Positions 45,768 to 55,568 are shown, counted from the first letter of the stretch. The stretch: 60,941 bases of DNA from Betaproteobacteria bacterium (GCA_016711875.1 JADJSD010000012.1:1-60941); one strand, 5' to 3'. The notes: generated by a model not told the origin, from the letters alone. A program made the numbers and translations.

Positions 45768-46937
45768 TCAGGCCGCCTGCGTCGTGCGGCCGTTCAGCAG
45801 GTAGTCGATGAGCTCGCGCACCGGGCGGATGCTCTCGCCGAAAGGCAGCTTGCCGCCGCCCCGGAAGAAAAGCCCCCGTTCGAGGTCGCCCTTGAGCGCC
45901 GCGGCGAGCTGCAGGTCGATGCAGAACTGCCCGGCCTTCGCGAGCCCGTCGCGCAATCCGCAATGCTGCAGGCAGTCGAAGGCGAGCGTGCAGTCCGCGC
46001 GGGGCTTGGTGCGGCGCTCGAGGGCGGGGAGCTTCTCGAGATAGCGGGCGAGCCAGGGGGTCTTCACGGCGCGCGCGGGAAGGCCCGCGACGCTCATGAA
46101 TTCCACGATGTCTTCCGGCTTCGCCTCGGCGAGCACCTTCTTGAAGGTGGGGTGCGCGTCGCCTTCCTGCGTCACCGCGAAGGCGGTGCCCAGTTGCACG
46201 GCCGAGGCGCCCATCGCCAGGAGTTCGCGCACGCGCTCGGGCGTCCCGATGCCGCCGGCGACGATGAGGGGAATCTTCTCCCGCGATATGCCCATCTCGT
46301 CGAAAAGCTTCAGGGTGTCTTCCAGCACGCGCTCGAATTCGAAGCGGGCGTCGCCCAGGTCCTCGATCCTCGCGGCCCCCAGGTGCCCGCCGGCCCAGCG
46401 CGGATGCTCGATGACGATGGCATCGGGCAGGCGATTCTTGCGCAGCCATTTCTTCAGCAGGACGGCGATGCCGCGCGCGTCCGACAGGATGGGGATGATC
46501 GCGACGTCCGGATGGTTCGCGGTGAGATCGGGCAGGTCGAGCGGCAGGCCCGCGCCGACGACGATCGCGTGCACGCCGCTTTCGCACGCCTGGCGCACGT
46601 AGGACGCGTACTCGGAAACGGCGCGCATGATGTTCACGGCCACGATGCCGCGGCCTTCGGAGAGCGTGAGGGTCGCCTTCACCTCGCGGTCGAGCGCGAC
46701 CAGGTTGGCCCGGTCGATCTCGTCCTTGTCGCGGGACTTGCCCGTGGCCTCCATGAGATCTTCGTGGTGGCGCCGCAGGTCCACCGAGGACAGCGTGCCG
46801 ACGCCACCCACGGAAGCGACGGTGCCGGCGAGGCGGTGCGCGGAAATGCCCACGCCCATGCCGCCCTGGACGATGGGCAGCGCGGCGCGGCCCCGCACTT
46901 TCAGCAAGGGTAGGTCGGTCTGGACGCTCGTAGCCAT
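45768..46937 (-). CDS. Nitronate monooxygenase / 2-nitropropane dioxygenase family flavoprotein
   Basis: A 389-residue FMN-dependent TIM-barrel enzyme: LPIVQGGMGVGISAHRLAGT, VVGAGLPLDL, the catalytic His region IEHPRWAGGHLGAA, and FMN phosphate loop IVAGGIGTPERVRELLAMGA. Members oxidise alkyl nitronates such as propionate-3-nitronate, though many act on other enoyl substrates. A C-terminal extension with CLQHCGLRDGLAKAGQFCIDL is typical of a longer proteobacterial subgroup. It stands alone, convergent with the small ORF. Confidence 0.87.
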   Translation of the reverse strand: MATSVQTDLPLLKVRGRAALPIVQGGMGVGISAHRLAGTVASVGGVGTLSSVDLRRHHEDLMEATGKSRDKDEIDRANLVALDREVKATLTLSEGRGIVAVNIMRAVSEYASYVRQACESGVHAIVVGAGLPLDLPDLTANHPDVAIIPILSDARGIAVLLKKWLRKNRLPDAIVIEHPRWAGGHLGAARIEDLGDARFEFERVLEDTLKLFDEMGISREKIPLIVAGGIGTPERVRELLAMGASAVQLGTAFAVTQEGDAHPTFKKVLAEAKPEDIVEFMSVAGLPARAVKTPWLARYLEKLPALERRTKPRADCTLAFDCLQHCGLRDGLAKAGQFCIDLQLAAALKGDLERGLFFRGGGKLPFGESIRPVRELIDYLLNGRTTQAA

Positions 46938-47034
46938 CGCGGGATCATTCCAGACTCACCTGACGGCGGGTTGACGCCCATCAACCGGGCCGGGATGGCC
47001 TCGGGGCCCGGACGGCCGCCGCCATGAACGTGAA

Positions 47035-47060
47035 GACGGCGGGCCCGGGGGCCCGCCGTC
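47035..47060 (-). terminator. Terminator hairpin after the chemoreceptor gene
   Basis: GACGGCGGGCCC (47035-47046) and GGGCCCGCCGTC (47049-47060) form a perfect 12-bp stem, 20 bp past the chemoreceptor stop. There is no long T-run (TCTTCA follows on the minus strand), but the stem is very strong. Confidence 0.65.
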
Positions 47061-47080
47061 TCAGGTGACTCCTCGCCCGG

Positions 47081-48814
47081 TCAGAATTCTTCCCAGCTTC
47101 CGGGACCGCCGTCGTTGGTCCTGGGCACCTGCGCGGAGGGTGCCGGCTTCGCGGCAGGCGCCGCGGGGGACTTGCGCACCGCCGGCTTCCTCGCCGGGGC
47201 GGCCTTGGGCGGCGCGGCCTGCGCGACGGCCGCCGGGGCCCGCTCGAACCCGCCGGCGGCCAGGTTCACGCGGAAGACCGAGACGGCCCTCGCCAGTTCG
47301 CTGGCCTCGTGCCGCAGGCTGTCGGCGGCGGCGGCGCTTTGCTCGACGAGCGCGGCGTTCTGCTGCGTCACCTGGTCGAGTTGCACCACGGCGTCGTTGA
47401 TCTGGCCGATGCCCGTGCCTTCCTCGACGCTCGCGGCGGTGATCTCGCCGATGAGGTCGCTCACGCGCTTCACCTGGTCGACGATGTCGCCCATGGTGGA
47501 GCCCGCGGTGTGCACGAGATGGCCGCCCGACTCGATCTGCTCGACGCTCACGTTGATGAGGTTCTTGATCTCCTTGGCGGCCTGGGCGGCGCGCTGCGCG
47601 AGGTTGCGCACTTCGCCGGCCACCACCGCGAAGCCGCGGCCCTGCTCGCCGGCCCGCGCCGCCTCCACCGCGGCGTTGAGCGCGAGGATGTTCGTCTGGA
47701 AGGCGATGCCGTCGATCACGGTGATGATCTCCGAGATCTTGTGGCTCTGCTCCGTGATGGATTCCATGGTCTTCACCACTTCGCTCACGACGCGGCCGCC
47801 GTTCTCGGCCGCGGCGCTGGCGCTGGCGGCGAGCTGGTTGGCCTGGCGGGCCGATTCGGCGCTCTGCTTCACCGTCGCGGTGAGTTCCTCCATCGAGGCG
47901 GCCGTCTCCTCGAGGTTCGAGGCCTGCTCCTCGGTGCGCGAGGAGAGGTCCTGCGTGCCCGAGGCGATCTGCGTGGAACCGGTGGCGATGTTGTCGGAGG
48001 CATGGCGCACCTCGCCCACGATCTTCGCGAGGCTCTCGTTCATCTTCTTCATGGCCTCCAGGAGGCGGCCGGTCTCGTCCGTGCTCGTCACCTCGATGCG
48101 GCTCGTGAGGTCGCCCGCGGCGATGGTCTCGGCGACCTTCACGGCCTCGCCGATGGGCTGTGTCACGGAGCGGGCGATCCACCAGCCCAGGAAGACGCCG
48201 AGCGCGATGGCGAGCGCCGCGACGACGCCCATCTCGATCTTGCCCATCGCGATGGCCTTGTCGACCGCCGTGTCGGCTTCCTTCATCAGTTCTTCCTGGT
48301 ACTTGCCCAGGGCGCCGAAGGCCGTCATGTAGCCGTTCTGGGCTTCGCGCAGGGCGCCGAGCAGCAGTTCCTTGCCCTCGGCGTCCTTGCCGTTCTGGAA
48401 GGCGGCGAGGGTGCGGTCGAGCGCCTTCACGTAGGCGCCGCGCTTGTCCTCGGCTTCCTTGAGGAGTTCCTTGCCCTTGGGCGAAGTGATCTCCTTCTGG
48501 AACTTCGAGAAGATCTCGTTGTTCTCGGCGCGCGCCTTCACGATGCGCTCGGCCTCGGCCGCGCGGATCTTGCCGTCGGAAAACAGGGCGATGTTCCGGA
48601 CGGCGCGGGCCACCGTGTTGGTGTTGTCCTGCGCGTCCTGCACGGCCATGACCTTCGGGATGTAGTTGTGGGTGAGCTCTTCGAGCGCGGTCGTCACGCC
48701 GCCGAGCGCGATGAAGGCCGCGATGCCCACGCCGACGATGCCGAGGATGACGACGCCGAAGCCCACGCCGAGGCGCGTGCCGATGGGAAGATTGCGAAGC
48801 GAGATCACGATCAA
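47081..48814 (-). CDS. Methyl-accepting chemotaxis protein with CheR-binding tail
   Basis: A 577-residue chemoreceptor. TM1 (about 12-35), a periplasmic four-helix-bundle ligand domain (35-190), TM2 (192-213), HAMP, and a long cytoplasmic coiled coil with the conserved tip IDGIAFQTNILALNAAVEAA follow in order. A Pro/Ala-rich flexible linker ends in WEEF, matching the xWxxF pentapeptide that tethers the methyltransferase CheR. It would sense a periplasmic ligand and signal through CheA/CheW, none of which are in the window. Confidence 0.95.
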   Translation of the reverse strand: MIVISLRNLPIGTRLGVGFGVVILGIVGVGIAAFIALGGVTTALEELTHNYIPKVMAVQDAQDNTNTVARAVRNIALFSDGKIRAAEAERIVKARAENNEIFSKFQKEITSPKGKELLKEAEDKRGAYVKALDRTLAAFQNGKDAEGKELLLGALREAQNGYMTAFGALGKYQEELMKEADTAVDKAIAMGKIEMGVVAALAIALGVFLGWWIARSVTQPIGEAVKVAETIAAGDLTSRIEVTSTDETGRLLEAMKKMNESLAKIVGEVRHASDNIATGSTQIASGTQDLSSRTEEQASNLEETAASMEELTATVKQSAESARQANQLAASASAAAENGGRVVSEVVKTMESITEQSHKISEIITVIDGIAFQTNILALNAAVEAARAGEQGRGFAVVAGEVRNLAQRAAQAAKEIKNLINVSVEQIESGGHLVHTAGSTMGDIVDQVKRVSDLIGEITAASVEEGTGIGQINDAVVQLDQVTQQNAALVEQSAAAADSLRHEASELARAVSVFRVNLAAGGFERAPAAVAQAAPPKAAPARKPAVRKSPAAPAAKPAPSAQVPRTNDGGPGSWEEF

Positions 48815-48865
48815 ATCCTTTCTGCCCCGGGGGAGGGGATGGGAGAGGTCAGCGATTCATCCACC

Positions 48866-49105
48866 TTAGTGAGCCGACCGCCCGTCCGATCGCCCGAATA
48901 GCGGCCGAAAGGACCGCCAGAAATCCGCCTCGCGCCTGTCGGACTTCGCACAATGCCGACAAGGCCGCTGGCGACAGAACGACGGTTTTTCTTGTCGATT
49001 CAGCACGATGTAGATGCCGCCCTTCATGCGGATCGCGCTGTTGGGGCAAACGGGGTCGCAGGCGGTGCAGACGGAACAGGTGGAGGCGTTGATCTCGAGA
49101 GCCAT
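48866..49105 (-). CDS. Truncated nif-type 4Fe-4S ferredoxin
   Basis: A 79-residue protein. The first 36 residues match the nif-linked 2[4Fe-4S] ferredoxin family: MALEINASTCSVCTACDPVC, then PNSAIRMKGGIYIV, giving one complete CxxCxxCxxxCP cluster motif. The expected second cluster (KCTEC...CxxxCPV) is missing. After IYIV the reading turns into unrelated sequence (LNRQEKPSFCRQRPCRHCAK) with scattered Cys but no cluster spacing, in any frame. It thus seems cut by recombination and may or may not hold one cluster. AGGA precedes the start. It follows a 38-residue ORF behind a sigma-54-like promoter. Confidence 0.72.
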   Translation of the reverse strand: MALEINASTCSVCTACDPVCPNSAIRMKGGIYIVLNRQEKPSFCRQRPCRHCAKSDRREADFWRSFRPLFGRSDGRSAH

Positions 49106-49138
49106 GGAAATCTTCCTTGAGCGGGAGGGGAAAGGGGA

Positions 49139-49255
49139 TCAGGCGGCCACGAAGGCGCCCTGGCGGATGGAGGCGTCGCCGCGCTCGGCGTGCGCAATCG
49201 CGTCGCGCCGGGACTTCAGGTCGTCGAGGCGGATGTAACTTGTCGGTGCGTTCAT
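49139..49255 (-). CDS. Small hypothetical protein upstream of the ferredoxin
   Basis: A 38-residue ORF (MNAPTSYIRLDDLKSRRDAI and onward), charged and probably helical. I recognise no family. It starts about 40 bp downstream of the predicted transcription start of the sigma-54-like promoter at 49306-49321, and the truncated ferredoxin follows 33 bp later. It may be a small nif-regulon protein, or just the remnant leader of a former gene. Confidence 0.45.
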   Translation of the reverse strand: MNAPTSYIRLDDLKSRRDAIAHAERGDASIRQGAFVAA

Positions 49256-49305
49256 GGATCCCCGGATGGCAGAAGCGGCGGACGGAGGTGCTCGGGCATT
49301 GCCAT

Positions 49306-49321
49306 AGCGAGTTCCATGCCA
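49306..49321 (-). promoter_or_regulatory. Sigma-54-like promoter for the ferredoxin unit
   Basis: On the minus strand TGGCATG-N4-TCGCT matches the -24/-12 consensus TGGCACG-N4-TTGCW with the obligatory GG and GC 10 bases apart. The start site would be near 49295, 40 bp before the 38-residue ORF. No canonical TGT-N10-ACA NifA site was found upstream of it. The rest of 49322-49609 shows no gene. Confidence 0.5.
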
Positions 49322-49609
49322 CGCCGGAAAGCGCTTTCCGATCAGCACGCTATGAACTTCCGGGTGCGCAGGGCGCGCGTCGGGACGCGGACAAACGGCG
49401 CGGGTCGGCCGGGCGCTCGTCAGGGATGCGACAAACGCGACAACACGGGACCCCGCGTTCGTTTTCGGGAAGGCCGCGTCATTGATGGTCGTCAATCGGG
49501 ACGCCGGGGCGCTGTACGAAACTGGCTCGCCCGGCCAGCCCCGTTGCCTTCCCGGCATCGGTGCCGGCACGCAAGGCGCCACCCGTCATCCGCCACCGCC
49601 CTTCAGCAA

Positions 49610-51145
49610 ATGGCCCAAACCGATCCCGGCTCCGTCGACCTGACGAATTGCGAGACGGAGCCCATCCGTTTCCCCGGCACCATCCAGCCTCACGGCGCGC
49701 TGCTCGTGGTGCAGGTGCACACGGGCCTGGTCCTCGCGGCGAGCGAATCGTGCGAGGAACTGCTCGGCCGGCCCGCCGCGAGCTTCGCCGAACGAACGCT
49801 GGGCGAGCTGCTCGGCACCGAGGCGCAAGTTGCCTTGATGTCGGCGCTGCAGGACGGTGCGCGCAACCGGATCCCGCTTTCCGTGAAGGGCATTCCGCTC
49901 CTGGCGAAGACGATCCCCAACGGCACGGGGCAGCTGCTGGTCGAATTCGAGCGGGACGAGCCGGCCTATGCCGATTTCCAGACGCTGCTCTACCGATGCC
50001 GGCTGGACATCGCGGAGCTTCGCCGGCTGGACGACCTGGACGCCGTCGTCGGCAGGGCCGCGCAGGTGGTTCGTTCGTTGACGGAATTCGACCGCGTCAT
50101 GATCTATCGCTTCGACGAGCACTGGAACGGCGAGGTGATCGCGGAAGCCTGCGCGCCCGGGATCGAATCGTATCTCGGGCTCCACTATCCGGCGGGCGAC
50201 ATTCCCCGCCAGGCCCGGGAGCTCTTCCGCACGGGCGGGATCCGCCACCTGCCCGACGTGCACTACGAACCGTCGGCGCTGGTCTCCACGGCAGACGGCC
50301 GTTCGTTCGACCTGGGCGCCGTCAGCCTGCGCAGCGTCTCGCCCGTGCACCTCGAATACCTGCGCAACATGGGGGTACGGGCAACGCTCGTGGGGTCCCT
50401 GGTCGTGCGCGATCGCCTCTGGGGACTCGTGTCGTGCCAGCACGTGCGCGGCCCGAAGCGCTTCGGGCCGCGTGAACGCGATGCCCTCGAATGGCTGTGC
50501 GAGGACCTCGCGGCGCTGATCGGCGCGACGATCGTGGGGCGCCGCGGCGAGCGGGAGTACGCGCTCTGGGTCCGGCGCAAGAACCTCGTCGATGCGATAC
50601 GGCGCGGGTCGGTGAAGGACCTCGTGCGGCAGGCGAATCCCGCGGACCTCCTCGAAGTCGCGGGCGCGGACGGATTCGCCCTCGTGACAGACGGCGCGAT
50701 CCAGACCGTCGGGGTCACGCCGTCGAACGAACGCATCCGCGAACTCGATCGGCGGCGCGGCGCCCAGGCGGGCAGGCACTCCCCCTGCTTCACGAAGAAC
50801 CTGGTCCACGACCTGGGCGTGGCCGACTGGGGCGACGGCATATCGGGCGTGCTGTTCGTGACGGCCCGCCAGGATCCGGCGCTCACGCTCGCCTGGTTCC
50901 GCCGCGAGCGAAACCAGACCATCCGGTGGGGTGGCGATCCCGGCCGCGCGCACGTCGCCGACGAGAACGGGCGGATCTCGCCCCGCACGTCCTTCGCCTT
51001 GTTCCTGGAGGAAATCCGCGGGCAGTGCCTGGCCTGGTCGCCCGAGGAGGTGAACTCGGCCGCGGAACTGGGCGCCCTGGTCGAGAGCGAGTGCGTGCAC
51101 GAGCGGGAGGCCCTGGCGAGATCCCTGCTGCCTTCGCCGTCGTAA
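49610..51145 (+). CDS. Bacteriophytochrome photosensory core without output domain
   Basis: A 511-residue red/far-red light sensor. Biliverdin-binding Cys14 lies in LTNCETEPIRFPGTIQPHG before the PAS domain. GAF (about 130-300) carries the chromophore motif HYPAGDIPRQARELF and GVRATLVGSLVVRDRLWGL. PHY (about 305-490) has the tongue motif SPRTSFALFLEEIRGQCLAW. The protein ends right after PHY: there is no histidine kinase, GGDEF or HOS domain. It would therefore signal through a separate partner or by dimerisation. ATG 49610 fits, with only a weak ribosome site. Convergent with nifA, 13 bp between stops. Confidence 0.93.
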   Translation: MAQTDPGSVDLTNCETEPIRFPGTIQPHGALLVVQVHTGLVLAASESCEELLGRPAASFAERTLGELLGTEAQVALMSALQDGARNRIPLSVKGIPLLAKTIPNGTGQLLVEFERDEPAYADFQTLLYRCRLDIAELRRLDDLDAVVGRAAQVVRSLTEFDRVMIYRFDEHWNGEVIAEACAPGIESYLGLHYPAGDIPRQARELFRTGGIRHLPDVHYEPSALVSTADGRSFDLGAVSLRSVSPVHLEYLRNMGVRATLVGSLVVRDRLWGLVSCQHVRGPKRFGPRERDALEWLCEDLAALIGATIVGRRGEREYALWVRRKNLVDAIRRGSVKDLVRQANPADLLEVAGADGFALVTDGAIQTVGVTPSNERIRELDRRRGAQAGRHSPCFTKNLVHDLGVADWGDGISGVLFVTARQDPALTLAWFRRERNQTIRWGGDPGRAHVADENGRISPRTSFALFLEEIRGQCLAWSPEEVNSAAELGALVESECVHEREALARSLLPSPS

Positions 51146-51158
51146 GTCCTGCCCCGGG

Positions 51159-52787
<1,629 letters not shown>

Positions 52788-52867
52788 GGGCCCTCTCCGG
52801 TTGGGGTCGCCGGCGGCTTCGTGGGCTGCCGCGACGCAAGCCTGAAATGGCGGGAGATCGCCTGTCG

Positions 52868-52888
52868 GCGTGCCCGGTGTGGGCACGC
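52868..52888. other. Hairpin in the nifA leader
   Basis: GCGTGCCC and GGGCACGC form a perfect 8-bp stem with a 5-base loop, between the sigma-54-like promoter and the nifA start. It could be a leader fold or an activator half-site pair; the function is unknown. Confidence 0.4.
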
Positions 52889-52924
52889 GCTCGCTTTCCC
52901 GCCGGGGGATTGCCGGAGAGCTTT

Positions 52925-52940
52925 TGCAAGAAGCGGGCCA
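52925..52940 (-). promoter_or_regulatory. Sigma-54-like promoter for nifA
   Basis: On the minus strand TGGCCCG-N4-TTGCA differs from the -24/-12 consensus by one base, with GG and GC exactly 10 apart. The start site would be near 52914, leaving a leader of about 127 bases before the ATG. This implies activation of nifA by NtrC or by NifA itself. No clear UAS was seen further upstream. Confidence 0.6.
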
Positions 52941-53015
52941 GAAATGCGAACGCCCATCAGGCCCTCGATCTCGCGAAGGGCCGTGCGATTGTCCGCCCGC
53001 GTGCGGATGGGGCGG

Positions 53016-53228
53016 ATGGCGAGGGTGGGGCATTGGGCGCTGATCGGCCGCGCCGTGGAACGGGCGCTGGACCACGCGAGTCTCACCGACCTCAAAACGA
53101 GCAGTGGAAAGCTCTCCTCCAAGGTGCCTCGGGCGGCAAAGCGTGCCGCGATCACGGCATCGATACGCGAGGCAGTGGAGGGCATGGACCGTGACGCATT
53201 GCGACGCCGGATCGCTTCGGGAAACTAA
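53016..53228 (+). CDS. Small hypothetical protein
   Basis: A possible 70-residue basic helical protein (VGHWALIGRAVERALDHASL and onward) ending in ALRRRIASGN. No family recognised and no strong ribosome site. Its 3' end overlaps the HigA gene stop on the other strand by 4 bases. Kept as a weak candidate because it fills an otherwise empty stretch. Confidence 0.33.
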   Translation: MARVGHWALIGRAVERALDHASLTDLKTSSGKLSSKVPRAAKRAAITASIREAVEGMDRDALRRRIASGN

Positions 53229-53569
53229 GGTGAACCGATCTTCTTGACCGAGACCAGCCGGGAGCCGATCGACTGTTCCGCTCTCATCAGGTCGAACTGG
53301 GCCTGGAGATTCAGCCAGTACTGCGGCGACTGGCCGAAGGCCTTTCCGAAGAGCAGCGCCAGCTCCGCCGTCACCGGCCGCGAGCCTTTGACCACGTGCG
53401 ATACGCGCATGGGCGACACGCCGATCGCACGGGCGAATTCCGCTTGCGAGGTTCCCAGCTCCGCCAGTGCCTCCGCGAGGAAGGCACCGGGGTGAATGGA
53501 AGGGAGCCCGATCCGCACGGTCTTCTTCCTGCGGTCAGTGGTAGTCGACGATTTCGACGTCGTGCGCAT
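53225..53569 (-). CDS. higA: HigA-like antitoxin (XRE family)
   Basis: A 114-residue DNA-binding antitoxin: IGLPSIHPGAFLAEALAELG, helix-turn-helix TSQAEFARAIGVSPMRVSHV, VVKGSRPVTAELALLFGKAFG and SPQYWLNLQAQFDL, the standard HigA order. HigA neutralises HigB and represses its own promoter. The start ATG 53569 gives a longer basic N-terminus than usual. The partner toxin gene upstream is reduced to about 20 codons, in the same frame, so HigA may be made as a fusion or from an internal start. Confidence 0.85.
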   Translation of the reverse strand: MRTTSKSSTTTDRRKKTVRIGLPSIHPGAFLAEALAELGTSQAEFARAIGVSPMRVSHVVKGSRPVTAELALLFGKAFGQSPQYWLNLQAQFDLMRAEQSIGSRLVSVKKIGSP

Positions 53570-53629
53570 GGCCAGCCTCGAAGCGGAGAGAAGGCGCTCC
53601 GTTTCCGCGGAGGCGAAGGAACGAATCAC
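53570..53629 (-). pseudogene. higB: HigB toxin remnant (N-terminal 20 codons)
   Basis: From GTG 53629 the frame reads VIRSFASAETERLLSASRLA, the start of HigB/RelE-type toxins (canonical I-R-S-F-x-x-x-E-T-E-x-L). It then passes directly into the antitoxin reading frame. The remaining 70 or so toxin residues, including all catalytic ones, are absent, so an internal in-frame deletion removed the toxin. Confidence 0.7.
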
Positions 53630-53642
53630 CGACGCCGAGTAC

Positions 53643-53655
53643 AAACATTATGTTT
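53643..53655. promoter_or_regulatory. Probable HigA operator
   Basis: AAACAT-T-ATGTTT is a perfect 13-bp palindrome, 14 bp upstream of the HigB-remnant GTG. AT-rich palindromes at the higBA promoter are typical HigA targets. From 53656 to 53809 nothing else is recognisable. Confidence 0.6.
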
Positions 53656-53809
53656 AGCACGGGCAATGGCGCCCGCACTTTCTCAACGCGCCGACTCGAC
53701 GACGGGATGACTGACGTGGGTCAGATCGACTTGGCCTGTCGCCGCTCAATACCCAAGCAAGGGTTTTTGATGCCCAATTTTGGTATGGCCATTGGACGTG
53801 GAAGAGCCG

Positions 53810-54262
53810 TTACGCGCGTCCAACTGGCACCGACGGGACGACCTTCCGCGGCCGCCCGCCCTTGCGTCCGTTTTCACGCGCCGCAGCCGCCTTGGCCTCC
53901 GACGTCGCCTGCCCGGCTTTTCTTCCGAGCGCGCTCATCCAGGCGCGCGTGCCGAAGCAACCGGCAAGCAGGTCCGGGACGGCGAGATCCAGGTCGAGGG
54001 CGGGCCAATGGAGCCCGTAGCCCCTTCCCACGACCTTCACGGCCTGGATCTGCGCGGCCTTGGCATCCGCCAGCCCTTCGACCTGCGAAACGGGAATGGC
54101 GACGGCACTGCCCGAGACGAGCTCGATCTGCAGGCGCTTGCGCCGGGCGTCGTAGGTCGCCGACTTGGCGAGATCTCCGCGTTGGCGGAGTGCCGCACCT
54201 CGCGCGGCTGCCGCTGGGAAGTGCGAATCAACGGCGTTTTCGATCTGCGACTTGGTGGCCAT
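53810..54262 (-). CDS. DUF2442-domain protein
   Basis: A 150-residue protein. Residues 1-35 form a helical lead. A DUF2442 unit follows (ATYDARRKRLQIELVSGSAV, AIPVSQVEGL, VVGRGYGLHWPALDLDLAVP). The basic Ala/Lys/Arg-rich tail ends in GRKGGRPRK, probably nucleic-acid binding. DUF2442 proteins pair with DUF4160 proteins in a presumed toxin-antitoxin-like arrangement, and the partner gene overlaps this one by 35 bases upstream. Confidence 0.8.
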   Translation of the reverse strand: MATKSQIENAVDSHFPAAAARGAALRQRGDLAKSATYDARRKRLQIELVSGSAVAIPVSQVEGLADAKAAQIQAVKVVGRGYGLHWPALDLDLAVPDLLAGCFGTRAWMSALGRKAGQATSEAKAAAARENGRKGGRPRKVVPSVPVGRA

Positions 54263-54497
54263 GGATGGCTCTCCAGGATTCGAGGCACTGCGCGTGGCGG
54301 TCGATGATCTGCGCGGATATCCGGCGCAGGATGGGGATGGGGACGCCGCTTGCTTCCAACAGGGACACATCGCCGGGGCTTCGTCCGATCGCGAACTTCG
54401 CGTAACCCTCCGGGCCGACCACGTGCAGGTGCGCAGGCTCATGGTCGTTCGGGTAGATGACGATGCGCCAGGCGCCGACGTGGAACAGCGTAGGCAT
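54228..54497 (-). CDS. DUF4160-domain protein
   Basis: An 89-residue protein with the DUF4160 signature RIVIYPNDHEPAHLHVVGPE (conserved H-x-P-x-H-x-H pattern), KFAIGRSPGDVSLLEASGVP and the C-terminal helix LESWRAIHG. Activity is not known; the small pair with DUF2442 is frequent in mobile or defence-rich regions. An inverted repeat AACC-TAAC-GGTT (54501-54512) right before the start could be its operator. Confidence 0.8.
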   Translation of the reverse strand: MPTLFHVGAWRIVIYPNDHEPAHLHVVGPEGYAKFAIGRSPGDVSLLEASGVPIPILRRISAQIIDRHAQCLESWRAIHGHQVADRKRR

Positions 54498-54646
54498 TTT
54501 AACCTAACGGTTGGGTTTATTGCGAAGGACATGCGGACCTTTCCCTCAACGCGGCCTGCGCGGGTCTCGTTGACCTCTCCCCTTTGCATCGCGAGCCTGC
54601 CGTGCCTGCGACGCAGCTCAGGAATTCGAAGGTCGCCTAGAGACCG

Positions 54647-55558
54647 TCAGCGGGCAAAAAAGGCGATCGAGCTGTGCCAGTCCAGATAGTCGCGTGAAGG
54701 CCGTTCCCACTCCGCTTCGGGGAGGACCGCAAGCGGGTTGCCGTGATGCCGGTAGTACTCCTTGCCGTTCTCGAATTCCTCGCGAATGCGACGGCTGACC
54801 TCCACCCGGTAGTCCGGCGTTACCGTGATGTACCCGTCGTCGAACAGGCGGTGAAGATCCTTCCTGAGCAGCAGCCCGTTCGACACCTCGTGCCGGCCTT
54901 CCTCGCTGTAGGGCTTGATGTGCGCCGCGTCGAGAACAGGAAGCGTCCGCTCGCCGGTAATCGCGCATCGCCGCGCATAGGCTTCCGTTACGAGTACGCG
55001 AAAGGTACCCTGCCCCAGCCGGGCCCTCGTCAGGAAGGGCTGACCATACCGCTCGGCCTCGGCTTCACCAGCCAGATCCGCCGGCACCTTGCCGATGCGA
55101 TCTCGAACCGCGACCAAAGGTCCTGCCGTCGTGCGTCAAGGTGTCGAAGGTCTTCCCTCGAACGATATTCGGAGACCAGGATTCGGGTGCCGGAATCCAG
55201 TCGGACTCCGGAAAGAAGAACGGCTCGCAGAGCACATTGCAACCGATAGGCGGATCACCCGTCAGTCGCTCCTTGGCGTAATGCTCGACGCGGCGCCGGA
55301 GTTCGGCGTAGCTCTTTACTCCGTTCAACTCTCCGACTCCCAAGCCAATCTTGCGGGAAGCACGCTGAAACGCGTGAAGAAACCACCACCCACGATCGCG
55401 TTGTCGGGGTAGTGGAGCTTGAAAAGGAAGGGGGTACCGGGCTCGAGGAATCCGGCGGCTGGCTTTGCACTGGGCTGCCAGAAGTTCACCTCATCCGGCT
55501 TTGCAGCACGTAGCTGGAGGAACCAGGACTTGTCCGTAACGCCCAGCCAGAATCTCAT
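54647..55558 (-). pseudogene. HNH restriction-type endonuclease, broken by two frameshifts
   Basis: Three consecutive frames together give a full protein of about 300 residues of the common HNH putative restriction endonuclease family. They are 55558 to about 55335 (RFWLGVTDKSWFLQLR, EEVNFWQP-like), about 55335 to 55105 (GVGELNGVKSYAELRRRVEH, IGCNVLCEPFFFPESDW), and about 55105 to 54647 (RARLGQGTFRVLVTEAYARR, CAITGERTLPVLDAAHIKPY, NGLLLRKDLHRLFDDGYI). The HNH core is intact in the last part. One-base losses near 55335 and near 55110 break it. Decay or sequencing error. Confidence 0.82.
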
Positions 55559-55568
55559 GGCCTGCTAG

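Noticed and set aside
46938..47034. Small gene in the gap between the nitronate monooxygenase-like gene and the chemoreceptor terminator
   Set aside because: Only short GC-rich frames without ribosome sites; best seen as promoter space.
48937..48952. TGT-N10-ACA match (possible NifA upstream activator site)
   Set aside because: A few such matches are expected by chance in 61 kb, it lies inside the cut ferredoxin frame, and no convincing -24/-12 element follows it toward the chemoreceptor.
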